NCBI GenBank assembly: GCA_951799445.1
Contig: OX637292.1
Span: 16,929,296 to 16,993,295, forward strand
DNA: 64,000 nucleotides
Source of the DNA: Pseudisothecium myosuroides
Lineage: Eukaryota > Streptophyta > Bryopsida > Hypnales > Lembophyllaceae
Reading direction: 5' to 3'
The translations under genes and the position numbers were made by a program. Numbering within the stretch: the first letter of the stretch is position 1; each line of letters starts with the position of its first letter. Below, piece after piece: positions 23,949 through 34,821 of the stretch. The notes below the pieces were generated by a model. The model was not told the origin of the DNA, searched no databases, and worked only from the letters and a program-made list of their open reading frames with translations.

Positions 23949-24804
23949 ATGGCCCCGTCGGCCCCCATCACCCTTCCCGCTCCGATGCCCGCGCCGGCCT
24001 TCGGGTCCAGCGACCGGCTGGGCGTGCAAGCCAACGGGCACACGTTGGGCTCGGCCCAGAAAGTGCCGGGCAAGAGCAACCTGAAGCAGACGTCGACGAT
24101 TCCCTCGACGTCGCACTCCGGCAACGGAGCGTCGGCCGTGGAGGGCCGTGACGTGAGATTCGGGGAGTCGCAGGACGCGGATCGCGGTCACGGCGAGGCC
24201 GAGCGGGGGGCGAAAGTGCAGTGGCTTGACAGCTACGGGAAGGACTTGACGCAGGTCTTCGAGTTCGAGCCCAGGTACGAGTCCCCGCTGCGTGCCGTGT
24301 GAGTGTGTTTCTGTGGAGTTAATTAGTGCATTCTGGCATGCATGTACAGGACATGGCAGACGTGCCTAGTGTTGAGTCGCACATGGGTTGAACATCCGTC
24401 CGGAGGTAGTGCACCTGAGCAAGTGATCAGTGCACCTCCCTCCGACGGAGTTCCTGGGGCATGGATGTTCCGGTGTGGTGTGCAAAGATCTGTTGCTTTT
24501 CAGCGTGCATGGTTTTGGGTCCTGGAATGCTCTTGTTTGTGAGGATGAAGGGTAGGAGTCGTTTGCTTTGTGAAATCCGTGGACCTGGTCTGCAAGTGAG
24601 TGGGCACGCGTGGTTTCATGGGAGAGAGTGAGGATAGTGCGTTGTGCAGGCATTTGGATGTTTTGTGGTTGTGTGCATGCTCGGTTTGGGGCTTGTTTCT
24701 GACGAGCCGTGGCGTGTGCGTGCAACAGTAGCGACTCCGATGACTCGGAAGACGACGACGACGACGACGACTCGTCGCAGGCGTGCACATGCGTGATCCA
24801 ATGA
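23949..24804 (+). CDS. Small CaaX-box protein with acidic tail, copy 1 (2 exons)
   Basis: Exons 23949-24274 and 24729-24804 (402 nt, 133 aa). The start is set by GCCGCCATGG, an ideal initiation context. The N-terminal half is Pro/Ala/Ser-rich and probably disordered. Near the C-terminus come a conserved-looking block (KVQWLDSYGKDLTQVFEFEP), an acidic run (SSDSDDSE, then seven Asp), SSQACTC, and a terminal CVIQ. The last four residues fit a CaaX prenylation box; Gln at the last position favours farnesyl transfer, with another Cys two residues upstream. Plant genomes have small proteins with a W-x-D-x-x-G-K, EFEPS and CaaX order, as I recall, of unknown function. Membrane attachment is predicted from the motif. 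The splice (CCCAG|GTACGA to CAACAG|TAGC) restores the frame exactly through EFEPSS. Confidence 0.8.
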
Positions 24805-25968
24805 CGGTGGCATGGCGAGAGCGAGCCGTGCGTCGATCGGAGGGATGTGATGGTCGGCGGAGAGGTTTCATCAATTGAGTTCTTGTATTTGTATGACCGT
24901 TTCTTGGGGGCTGAGCGAAGGTGGCGGCGTGGATCGAATGGCGCTTTTCATTGAAGACGAGAAAGGCGCTTGTTCATGCTGAGAGTGTGTTGAACAGGGG
25001 TCGAGCAGCTCGTCCTCCTGGAGGTGGACGCTTGTCTGCAGCCACATTTGATTGTCGGGGACCAAGTATCTATGAGAACCAGCATCTTGAGCGGGAACTT
25101 GTTGGGTGAGTTTCTAGAGGAGCCATGTAGAGTTTGTCCGCTTGTGGGAGGAACTGGAAAGGCCTGCAGCTGGTCGTGTCGTCGAGTGAGTATGCAGGCC
25201 AATTAGACGTGATGGGCCGGAGTGTTTGACGCAGCTCTCTCTCTTCTTTCCCGTTTATGGTTTTTCGCGAATCTGCTCTTGGCAGAGGTGGTTGAAATCC
25301 GCTCCATTCAACGCGGCAGGATGGTGTTGGGCCTTCGTGGGGATCGACATGATGGCCAGCAAGTGAGTCGCCGGCAGTGGTTCAATGCGCTGATTGAGCC
25401 TTGCCGTTCGAATCGGCCCCACTGGCGAAGCGGAAGTGTGGTACTTGGTCACGGCAGGGCCACGGCAGGGCCAAGCGAAGGAGGCAAGTGAAGGAGGCTT
25501 CGCTTGGCAGCGGGGCACGGTATGTCCTCGAGCACGTGTGTTGGTAGGAGTAGATGGTTACATTTTGAATCGACGAGGATGGGAAATGAGAGCCTTGGTT
25601 GTAGACATGTAAATGGGTGCACCTTTTATTGTGGGAGCTCCCTTAGGTGCGTTTTAGGAGCAGCGATCTTATGTAAATGTTGTGTTTTTAGCTATTTCAA
25701 AAGCAAGCGTCGTGAAGCATTGTCTGGCTCTTTGTGTCGGATGTGTTTGTGCACTGGTTTCGCATATGGTTCCGGAACGGATGGAATGTTTTTTTTCAGA
25801 ACTGGAGCTCATTTAGGTTGCTGGCCATGTTACATTGTTGTTGGCCTTTCAAGGTGGGATCGTCTGGCCATTATGGTTCTTGGTTTCCGTGAGATTATCG
25901 TGAGAGTGTTGGGCGGGTTGAGGGTTTTTGAAATGGTTCTGATCGATGTTTGGGTGGGAGTGAAGAGG
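24805..25968 (+). other. 3' flank of CaaX gene copy 1, inside the arm
   Basis: Moderate GC, with no frame preserved by any recognised domain. It includes the 3' UTR. Several phase-open stretches (to 26091) are duplicated exactly in the other arm and so give no independent evidence of coding. Confidence 0.4.
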
Positions 25969-26428
25969 GGTGGAAATTTCGGCGATAAGCGTTTTTATTC
26001 GGAGCTTGTATTTTCTTGGGTGTTGATAGTAGGTGGAGTGAGTTTTTTTTTTGAGTTATTCAGCTGTGATTCAGGTTTCCACCTTTCTTAGTCGTGTTTA
26101 GTTCTACTAGGTGAGTTTTAGTTCTGCAAGAGCGACTATATGATGAGTAATCTTCTGTGAATTTCCTAATGTTTGCAGTACTGGCGTTTTCCTGTCATCG
26201 TCGAAGGTCAACCTTGTGCGCAACTTGGCCTTTTTGAATTTGGAATGGTTTCGATGCTGCGGTTTTGCAACATTTCATTACGCATTCAATACAAATATAC
26301 CTCAAAATACCTTGTGATTAAATATTGTTCCACGGTTTAATGAGTAGAGCAAGCCAGAGATGAAATCCACTTAACTTGAAAAGTTCTACAGGAGATGGAA
26401 GTAGTAATAAGAGATGTCTTAGATGATC

Positions 26429-27228
26429 TTAACCCGTAAATGCCCAAGCCTTTTCAAGAGTGTTTTGACTATGAAAAAAGAGCATGGGCTTATAGTTAAC
26501 CCCAATGAAGTAAATTGTATTTTTTTCAAAATCTAACCATATAGATGTTTGAAGAGCTTGATTATTAGTATGCATACCAATTTTGAGTGCGAAATTGCAT
26601 AGGAGTTGTGAGATTATAACAAGAGAAATGTATGCTTTCTATTTTTAGTATGCTGCCATGTTTTAGAAATTTGCATATAAAAGTTTTTTGAGATGGGAAG
26701 TGACATGAATGACTACAAATAATGTTAGCACACTAAAATGCACTTTCAAAAAACTTAATTTCACATGAAAAGCTATCAAACTTATTACACAATCCACCTT
26801 GCAATTGGTGAAATGCAATTTTTTTTATAAGTATAAATCGCAAATAACTCCAAATCAACAATTGCATGTTTAAATTTTCAATGGTGAAAATCATGAAAAC
26901 ACTTTACTCTTTCCATTGAGACCATTTTCAAAGCAAATGGATAAGTACAAGTTTTTAGATCTCAAATCAAGTGAAATTGGCAAAAGTTGGGAAATGAAGT
27001 AAAATTAGGAAATTTTACTCTTCCACTTTGGGACATATATGGCTTTGAAGACCTCTCAAAAATCAAATGTTTACCTTTTGCAGTGAAAAATGAAAGTTTT
27101 CAATAGTTAACCCTAAAAACTGCCCGAAAAAAAATTTAAAACGGTCAAACAAATTTAACTGCCCATACCAAACTGAGCCTGAAATTTCCGCTCGACCATA
27201 TATGGTCGCTGAGGCAGTTAAGGGTTAA
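26429..27228. mobile_element. TTAA-flanked piggyBac-like element, 800 bp, diverged
   Basis: The left end TTAACCCGTAAATGCC and the reverse complement of the right end, TTAACCCTTAACTGCC, agree at 14 of 16 positions. TTAA flanks both ends. The interior contains pieces related to the 925-bp group but is diverged. No transposase frame. Confidence 0.6.
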
Positions 27229-27660
27229 ATCAGCTTTCCTGGGACCTTGAAGTCAAATTTCGCAGAAAATTTCTCAACTTTGACTTCTTGTGCTTGCATT
27301 TGAAATACGTCATTATTTATTTTGGCTTACTTTAGAATGGAAGGTAGAATAGAAAATAAACTGGGCAGGCTTATATCCCAGCTTTCATTCAAAATTTGAT
27401 TTAATGGATTTGGATTTTAAGACGAAAATTATGACAAGCTGAATTTTTGAACTATGATTTACACCCGCCATTCTGAAATAAATCTGGGGCTTCCAAATAT
27501 GCTTTCCCAAATTAAATTTGAAAGTGCTCTCCACAACTTGATCGATAACCAATAACAACTGAAGCTAGTTCCAACACCTTGAAGCAAAAGAATCTACAAA
27601 ACCAAAGGTGATGAATTCAACTTGTAATTGTACAAATTTTGCTACTAACAAATCTCTTGT

Positions 27661-27982
27661 TGAGAATTTCCTGGAGTTGAATATCAAGACATCGTCAAAA
27701 TTGAATACAAAAGACATCATTGGATTGCCCTACACCATCATTGCTCGGAAAATGATCCAAATTAATAGCGCTGGAGCAATTCCAAAAAGGGGAGAAATTT
27801 ATCAATTTTGCCACATATTTTTGAGAATTTCTTGGAGTTGAACTTTAGGACATCGTCAAAATTGAATACAAAAGACATCATTGGATTGCCTTGCACCATC
27901 ATTGCTTGGAGAATGATTCAAATTAATAATATTGGAGCAATTCCAAAAAGGGGAGAAACTTGACAATTTTGCCACGTATTTT
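27661..27982. repeat. 161-bp tandem duplication, 2 copies
   Basis: Copies at 27661-27821 and 27822-27982 both run from TGAGAATTTC through 'gacatcgtcaaaattgaat', 'acatcattggattgcc' and 'gcaattccaaaaaggggag' to 'caattttgccac'. Divergence is roughly one base in ten. An open frame crosses copy 1, but the second copy does not preserve it. Confidence 0.85.
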
Positions 27983-27990
27983 CAACATGT

Positions 27991-28400
27991 ACTAGTGTAG
28001 CCTTGTGCCGTTGCCACACCCAAAACAAAAGTAAAAGTCATTTTAAGAACCCAAAATAATTCAAAAACCCATAACTTTCCCTCTGTAGGTCCAAACGCCA
28101 TGAAACCAAGCCCGTGCACCCCTCCTCACCGAGAGCTTTCCAACGGTACCAAGAGCGTGACCAAAATCAAAGTAAAAGTAATTTCCTAATTTTTTGACCC
28201 ATAAATGCTTCGAAATTTAATAACTTCCGCACCTTAACTCCAAACGCAATGAAACCTAGCCCGTGCACCCCTCCTCCCCGAGGGCTTTCCGATGGTACCA
28301 AGCACACCCGTGGGAGACGCACGGTCCGGGAGATCTCGACGTGACAAATAAACAAACAAAACAAACAAAACAAAACAAACAATCTGTCTTAAGGTATGGA
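27991..28400. repeat. Dispersed repeat (copy 2) with internal duplication
   Basis: Related to 5385-5650: same start word (ACTAGTGTAGCC against ACTAGTGTGCC) and same end (CTTAAGGTATGGA). Here the core ('ccaaacgc.atgaaacc.agcccgtgcacccctcctc' to 'ggtaccaag') occurs twice, at about 28089-28150 and 28240-28302, so this copy is longer. A poly(AAACA) tract lies at 28350-28380. Confidence 0.8.
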
Positions 28401-30724
28401 TTGCTACATTGTTGACTTCCATTCTGTTATACCTAGTGGGGTTGACTAGAAGCTACAATAACTACATAGTCCCTGAAAATAAGAGCAATTCATGCGTTAA
28501 TCTAGCCATTTGTAAGAACCCTTGGATTTATTTTGGGACAGAAGAAGTTACTATTGCACAGTACCTAAAGATGGAATTTTGATTTTGTACAATGACATAC
28601 AATATTAATATGTTTTCTATGACAAAAAGCCTTTTTGAAATAAACTTTGAATTATGAATGGACAATTATTTCTCCACTCATATGATTGTAAGAGCATTAA
28701 AAATTGAGGTTATGGGAGACAACCTATTCCATCACCCCCCATTCTAGCAATGTAGGCTACTCTTTTTCTATCCATGAAGAGATGAATTATGGCATGATTC
28801 CCAATGCAATTGTGGCACATTACAACTAACTACAAGGCTCTCAATATTGCACCAACCCTTCGTGGATTTTGCAACCAGCTCTCCGTCAGAAACAAGGTCT
28901 ATATGAGCAATATGGATCAAACGAATCTTCAGCTAAAAAATTCATAGAAACTACATTATGAGTAATAGAAATCTGAAAAATTATGAAAACCTTCAGAACT
29001 CTATGTCTCCACACGGGAAAATTCCTGACTGAAGAAACCCACCCTGCAGCTGCTTAAGTGGTCAGAAATGGTTGCCTCCCTCAGTAGCATTCTGAACCTC
29101 AAATTTCACCGACTCTTGTTATGAAAGTACAACCCGAAATGAACAAATCACTAATCTTCATCCCACAACAATTATGTTCAAGCACATGGATGTGATTAAA
29201 AATAGTCAGAAAACGTGCAAGACGTTCAGGAGTGCCACAGCTCCTAGCTTGCTACTCAAAACATTGCACAAAACGTTGCATAAAATCATACCACGAATGT
29301 CATGAATGACGCCGCCAATTTGATACCTCTTTCCTTTAAAACTCTGCATTGAACATGACTTCTAAATCGAACTGTAACCTTCACTGCTCAGAATGATAAA
29401 ACAAATCATTGCAATCAAGGAAAACAAGGAAGAAAATTACTTCTGAAAAAAAATTACGGTGACACCAAAACAATGCTGAGGCCCAAAGAGGGTTCAAAGA
29501 TATTCAGGAACTACTTCAAAAAACAGTCAACAAGCCCCACAGCTCGCTAACGTTTTCGCTCCTCTTCACTCCCACCCAAACATCGATCAGAACCATTTCA
29601 AAAACCCTCAACCCGCCCAACACTCTCACGATAATCTCACGGAAACCAAGAACCATAATGGCCAGACGATCCCACCTTGAAAGGCCAACAACAATGTAAC
29701 ATGGCCAGCAACCTAAATGAGCTCCAGTTCTGAAAAAAAACATTCCATCCGTTCCGGAACCATATGCGAAACCAGTGCACAAACACATCCGACACAAAGA
29801 GCCAGACAATGCTTCACGACGCTTGCTTTTGAAATAGCTAAAAACACAACATTTACATAAGATCGCTGCTCCTAAAACGCACCTAAGGGAGCTCCCACAA
29901 TAAAAGGTGCACCCATTTACATGTCTACAACCAAGGCTCTCATTTCCCATCCTCGTCGATTCAAAATGTAACCATCTACTCCTACCAACACACGTGCTCG
30001 AGGACATACCGTGCCCCGCTGCCAAGCGAAGCCTCCTTCACTTGCCTCCTTCGCTTGGCCCTGCCGTGGCCCTGCCGTGACCAAGTACCACACTTCCGCT
30101 TCGCCAGTGGGGCCGATTCGAACGGCAAGGCTCAATCAGCGCATTGAACCACTGCCGGCGACTCACTTGCTGGCCATCATGTCGATCCCCACGAAGGCCC
30201 AACACCATCCTGCCGCGTTGAATGGAGCGGATTTCAACCACCTCTGCCAAGAGCAGATTCGCGAAAAACCATAAACGGGAAAGAAGAGAGAGAGCTGCGT
30301 CAAACACTCCGGCCCATCACGTCTAATTGGCCTGCATACTCACTCGACGACACGACCAGCTGCAGGCCTTTCCAGTTCCTCCCACAAGCGGACAAACTCT
30401 ACATGGCTCCTCTAGAAACTCACCCAACAAGTTCCCGCTCAAGATGCTGGTTCTCATAGATACTTGGTCCCCGACAATCAAATGTGGCTGCAGACAAGCG
30501 TCCACCTCCAGGAGGACGAGCTGCTCGACCCCTGTTCAACACACTCTCAGCATGAACAAGCGCCTTTCTCGTCTTCAATGAAAAGCGCCATTCGATCCAC
30601 GCCGCCACCTTCGCTCAGCCCCCAAGAAACGGTCATACAAATACAAGAACTCAATTGATGAAACCTCTCCGCCGACCATCACATCCCTCCGATCGACGCA
30701 CGGCTCGCTCTCGCCATGCCACCG

Positions 30725-31580
30725 TCATTGGATCACGCATGTGCACGCCTGCGACGAGTCGTCGTCGTCGTCGTCGTCTTCCGAGTCATCGGAGTCGCTA
30801 CTGTTGCACGCACACGCCACGGCTCGTCAGAAACAAGCCCCAAACCGAGCATGCACACAACCACAAAACATCCAAATGCCTGCACAACGCACTATCCTCA
30901 CTCTCTCCCATGAAACCACGCGTGCCCACTCACTTGCAGACCAGGTCCACGGATTTCACAAAGCAAACGACTCCTACCCTTCATCCTCACAAACAAGAGC
31001 ATTCCAGGACCCAAAACCATGCACGCTGAAAAGCAACAGATCTTTGCACACCACACCGGAACATCCATGCCCCAGGAACTCCGTCGGAGGGAGGTGCACT
31101 GATCACTTGCTCAGGTGCACTACCTCCGGACGGATGTTCAACCCATGTGCGACTCAACACTAGGCACGTCTGCCATGTCCTGTACATGCATGCCAGAATG
31201 CACTAATTAACTCCACAGAAACACACTCACACGGCACGCAGCGGGGACTCGTACCTGGGCTCGAACTCGAAGACCTGCGTCAAGTCCTTCCCGTAGCTGT
31301 CAAGCCACTGCACTTTCGCCCCCCGCTCGGCCTCGCCGTGACCGCGATCCGCGTCCTGCGACTCCCCGAATCTCACGTCACGGCCCTCCACGGCCGACGC
31401 TCCGTTGCCGGAGTGCGACGTCGAGGGAATCGTCGACGTCTGCTTCAGGTTGCTCTTGCCCGGCACTTTCTGGGCCGAGCCCAACGTGTGCCCGTTGGCT
31501 TGCACGCCCAGCCGGTCGCTGGACCCGAAGGCCGGCGCGGGCATCGGAGCGGGAAGGGTGATGGGGGCCGACGGGGCCAT
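30725..31580 (-). CDS. Small CaaX-box protein with acidic tail, copy 2 (2 exons)
   Basis: Exons 31580-31255 and 30800-30725 on the minus strand. The predicted 133-aa protein is identical to the copy at 23949-24804, with the same seven-Asp run, the CVIQ terminus and the same intron sequence. Both copies are intact, with open frames and consensus splice sites. The two genes face each other across the spacer, so transcripts running past their ends would cross into sequence complementary to the partner. The upstream promoter is in the part of the arm where the two copies begin to differ, so expression may differ. Function as for copy 1: probable lipid-anchored protein of unknown role. Confidence 0.8.
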
Positions 31581-33429
31581 GGCGGCATCCCCCTGCGAGG
31601 CGCCCGGGTGTGCGGCCTTGCGGCGGCGCCCAGAGCCTCGCCGAGAACGGAAACCACAGCACAGGCAACACGAGCCGGTGGCGCACCCTCGGGGGGTGTC
31701 CTTGTCTGGCGCCAGCGAGGACAATGGGAGCCAACCCCCGCTCGACCGCCCCCAAAGCAAAAACGAAAACAAAAAAGACGACCCAACAATGCCCTAGTCG
31801 CCTGAATTGGACGGATTGGCAATTGGGCGCGGGACCAACTCTCATCAATCTCCCTTAAACCCTAGCCACAGCCTCATCAAGGGCCTCGGCTTCTCTCACA
31901 GCGCTCTCCACAGCCCCAGCATTACGCCTGACATGACTTCCGCGGCCCCTATCGATTCCTGTTCCGTTCCTCACCTGCCCATCTTGAGTTCCGGCACGGT
32001 GGAATTCGTCGGGAATCCTACATTTCGAAGCCCAAAGACATGGAACATCTGTCGGACCTAGTCTATGTTTCTGGGATCCATTCCGCAATTCGTCCAAGGA
32101 CGGACGGGGAGTAGAAGGAGGAACGCAGGAAGGAGGACGTGCATCCACCTGCACTAGCTAAACTCCGCAACCTCCTACACCGACTTGGACTTCATCGAAA
32201 AGCAAAAGTCAGTTCTTCATGGAGCGCTCCAGATGCAGTCAGTCCCCAAATACCTGCCATCAACAGACCGTGTCAGAATTCCGACGCGGAGAGCGTGTCC
32301 GGTTTCGTAAATTTCTTGCAAGATTCCTGACGCAAGCGCACCGCAGCAGGGGAATGCAAGCTTGAGCATTGACACGCCAGACTATCGTTGCTCAGTTTCA
32401 AGCCCTGCGTCAGCAGAACCTCAATTCCACGCCGACTTCCAATCCAAGCCGACCGGGAAAAGAATAATCACATCACGCACAAAAACGACGCACAAAAAGA
32501 ATGAATTTAATGAACCGTCAAGCAATCTCTGCCATTGCTCGATGAACGTAGAGTCCTCTCACACATACCACAGCAATCCCCAAAAGTCGAAGCACTACAC
32601 AATCACACTTTGCTTGGGATAAGCAATGCATCGTCACCACCCCAACCAAACGACGATCGTCTCCATGAATCTACCGTCCATTCGCCTAAACGCGATACTC
32701 ACCGTCGCAATCCACCTGCCCTCACTCAGCTGTAGAGTATGCACAGCCTACTAAGCTTTTCGAACGCCTACAGCCGGGGACTTGATGCCATTCGCACACA
32801 ACTTTGACCTTGCACAGCAGCACCGAATCCAGGCAAAAAAAAAAAAAAATTTACCACTTCCACTGTGGACAAGAGTGGCAGCACTGGGAACCCTCTGCGA
32901 TAAAAAACGGAAAATCGCTGTCCTTTCACAATCCACCAACCCGGATTCCTCCACACAAACTAGACGGCCCAAGATCTCCCAGCACCACGGCCACCCATCG
33001 CTCCATTCACTTCCTTCGTTCTACAAACGCACCATGCAGGCTGCACTCTCTCCAGCTAGCTACTCTCTCCATGAAAGCCGGGAAAGACTACCAACTGCGG
33101 CACTGCAGCTCCAAGCTCACCACCGCAGATTTCCCTCTCCGGAAAAACATTCCAAAGTGGACACCCTCAAAGCTGCGAGACCATCGGTCAGCGACAGGAA
33201 AGCAAGGCCACCTAACGCGACGAGCGAAAGCTGGGCAGGCCAGCAGACCGAAACCACGGTGTTGGTCCTCGAACACAGCCACTCGGGCATCGAAGTGGAG
33301 CACGAGAACGATCGAATCAAAAATGGCGGACGAAGCCACTGACAACGAAGAATCCGAACTGGAAGAGGATCTGAGCGAGATGGTCATCGCAAGAGAGCGC
33401 CTTTGTTGGTCGCCCGAGAAGAGACTTAC

Positions 33430-33755
33430 CCGGGGGAGCAGGAGTGGGACGACGAATGCGAAGGCCAGCGAGCGATGGCGTCGGAGGGAGACGAAACCCT
33501 AAGCTGAGACGAGGGGAGCTTCTTCACATGGCCATAGCCAGCCATGGGAGAGCCCGGACGAGACGAGGGGGAGAGACGGAAGAGAGAGAATGCGAATGTT
33601 TAGGGTTTCCATCCGTCGTCGCGGACGGACAGAGTCGCGGGATGTCATCCGTCCTCGTCACGAATTCATCCGTCCCTCGAGTTTGATTACCTACGAGTAG
33701 GTCGGATGATGAAACCTCTCTTCAATGCCCTCCGTCCGCCGGGTCGGTGGTGTGT
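33430..33755 (-). promoter_or_regulatory. Promoter and leader of CaaX gene, copy 2
   Basis: Mirror of 21800-22099: telo-box TTAGGGTTT at 33600 and donor ACTTACCCGG at about 33426-33435. Compared with copy 1 it carries an extra segment of about 17-19 bp (CCCTCGTCTCG-type) in the leader and further differences at 33680-33720. Confidence 0.5.
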
Positions 33756-33787
33756 CGGGCATGTGATAATACGGAGGTAGAGGTGAA

Positions 33788-34071
33788 CTTAAAGAATCTC
33801 CACAAATTCTTCCCTATCTCTATCTCCATGTGGACAAAGAAAGAACAAATATAGGGATAGGGAATGCTCTTCTCCACCAGTGTTGCTCTACCCCAAACAT
33901 ATAGAGAAAGGTGACTTTGAATTTCTTAAATTTTTCCTTTTTTAGAGAATTGAACCATGAGTTCTTTAAATATTTAAAGGTAGAGAACATTAGTGGGGAG
34001 TTTTCTTTCCTATCTTAATGAATCTCATCCAGATAGGAATAGGGAATGTCCTTGGTGGAGATGCTCTTAAG
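33788..34071. mobile_element. Short inverted-terminal-repeat element (MITE), about 284 bp
   Basis: The left end is CTTAAAGAATCTCCACAA. The reverse complement of the right end is CTTAAGAGCATCTCCACCAA. The interior has mirrored words such as 'atagggatagggaatg' and 'ataggaatagggaatg' towards the right. Similar ends bound 56060-57165. The target duplication is uncertain. AGAGCATCTCCA-type ends are common on plant MITEs. Confidence 0.6.
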
Positions 34072-34821
34072 CATAACAAGTTATCTTGGCTTACCACCCA
34101 AGTTCTAATTCGCCCTCACATAAGGGTGATGTATTGTACATTTTTTGGAGGTGAAGAGTAGTTTAGGTGTCCGTTCTTTCCCAAAAAAATTCTTCTATGT
34201 TAAATTTGTAAATTCAATGTACATTTAGTATGAACATTTTGAAGTTTATCAAAACATTGCCTTGTGTACATTATGACAAAAAAATGTTATATATTGTAGT
34301 ATGGAATTACCTCTTGGCAACTCTTCAACTCCAAAAAATCCACTATTGCTCAAACTAAAAGCACCATTGTTTTTGGTGAAAGGTTTAATAACGTACCACA
34401 ACAATCTTAACCATAGAACGCCATGTTGGTCTCCATGGAAATCATCCATTTTAGTACTACTGGAATCATTTTTTTCTTAAAATCCCAAAACTCTCATTAG
34501 AAGTCAAACTATTGTGCATGACCTCCACTTTATACACAAAATTTCAATGATGAAGATCTTTACTTCTATCTTATATAGAAGGATTCTCTATCATCCATCA
34601 AATACTTTTAGGCCACCGCAACATTACTAGGTTAAGGTTATTAAGGAACAAATGACAAAGTATGTGTAACTTTGATACAACACTTGAAAATTTTTTTTTT
34701 ATGATTACAATTTTTAGCATGAGTTGTTGAAATATAAATATTTATAAGAGCATACCACAAGATCTACACAAAAAAGATGAAATTCCATTAAGTGCAGTGA
34801 GAAGGGAATTTTTGTCTAGTC

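Larger units (their letters stand above)
21810..25968 (+). repeat. Left arm of large inverted repeat (palindrome arm 1)
   Basis: Reverse-complementary to 29561-33755. From about 21985 to 25968 every position pairs with (55529 minus position) without net insertion or deletion, including a 15-T run at 22680-22694 and a seven-GAC run in the gene. One substitution was seen (C at 22003 against T in the other arm, same sense). The outer 180 bp is still homologous but carries several small insertions and deletions, with a net shift of 19 bp. Inner breakpoint: after 25968. Confidence 0.95.
25969..29560. other. Spacer of the large inverted repeat
   Basis: 3592 bp of AT-rich sequence that is unique relative to the arms. 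It holds a TTAA-flanked element (26429-27228), a 161-bp tandem duplication (27661-27982) and a dispersed repeat (27991-28400). Nothing was recognised in 28401-29560. No intact gene. Confidence 0.6.
29561..33755 (-). repeat. Right arm of large inverted repeat (palindrome arm 2)
   Basis: Mirror of 21810-25968. The inner breakpoint is sharp at 29561. The outer edge decays into imperfect homology at 33660-33755, with the GACCCGGCGG word near 33740 still shared. This arm has about 19 extra bases near 33560-33580 in the leader region. A MITE starts only about 35 bp outside the arm. Confidence 0.95.

Noticed and set aside
23681..24191. Overlapping frames of 125-156 codons on both strands over CaaX exon 1
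   Set aside because: GC-rich shadow frames. Only the frame starting at 23949 has an ideal start context, a splice donor and a second exon that completes a CaaX protein.
25504..26091. 195-codon plus-strand frame
   Set aside because: Crosses the inner palindrome breakpoint, so its C-terminus differs between the copies; composition is Gly/Val/Trp-rich without a domain. Treated as 3' flank.
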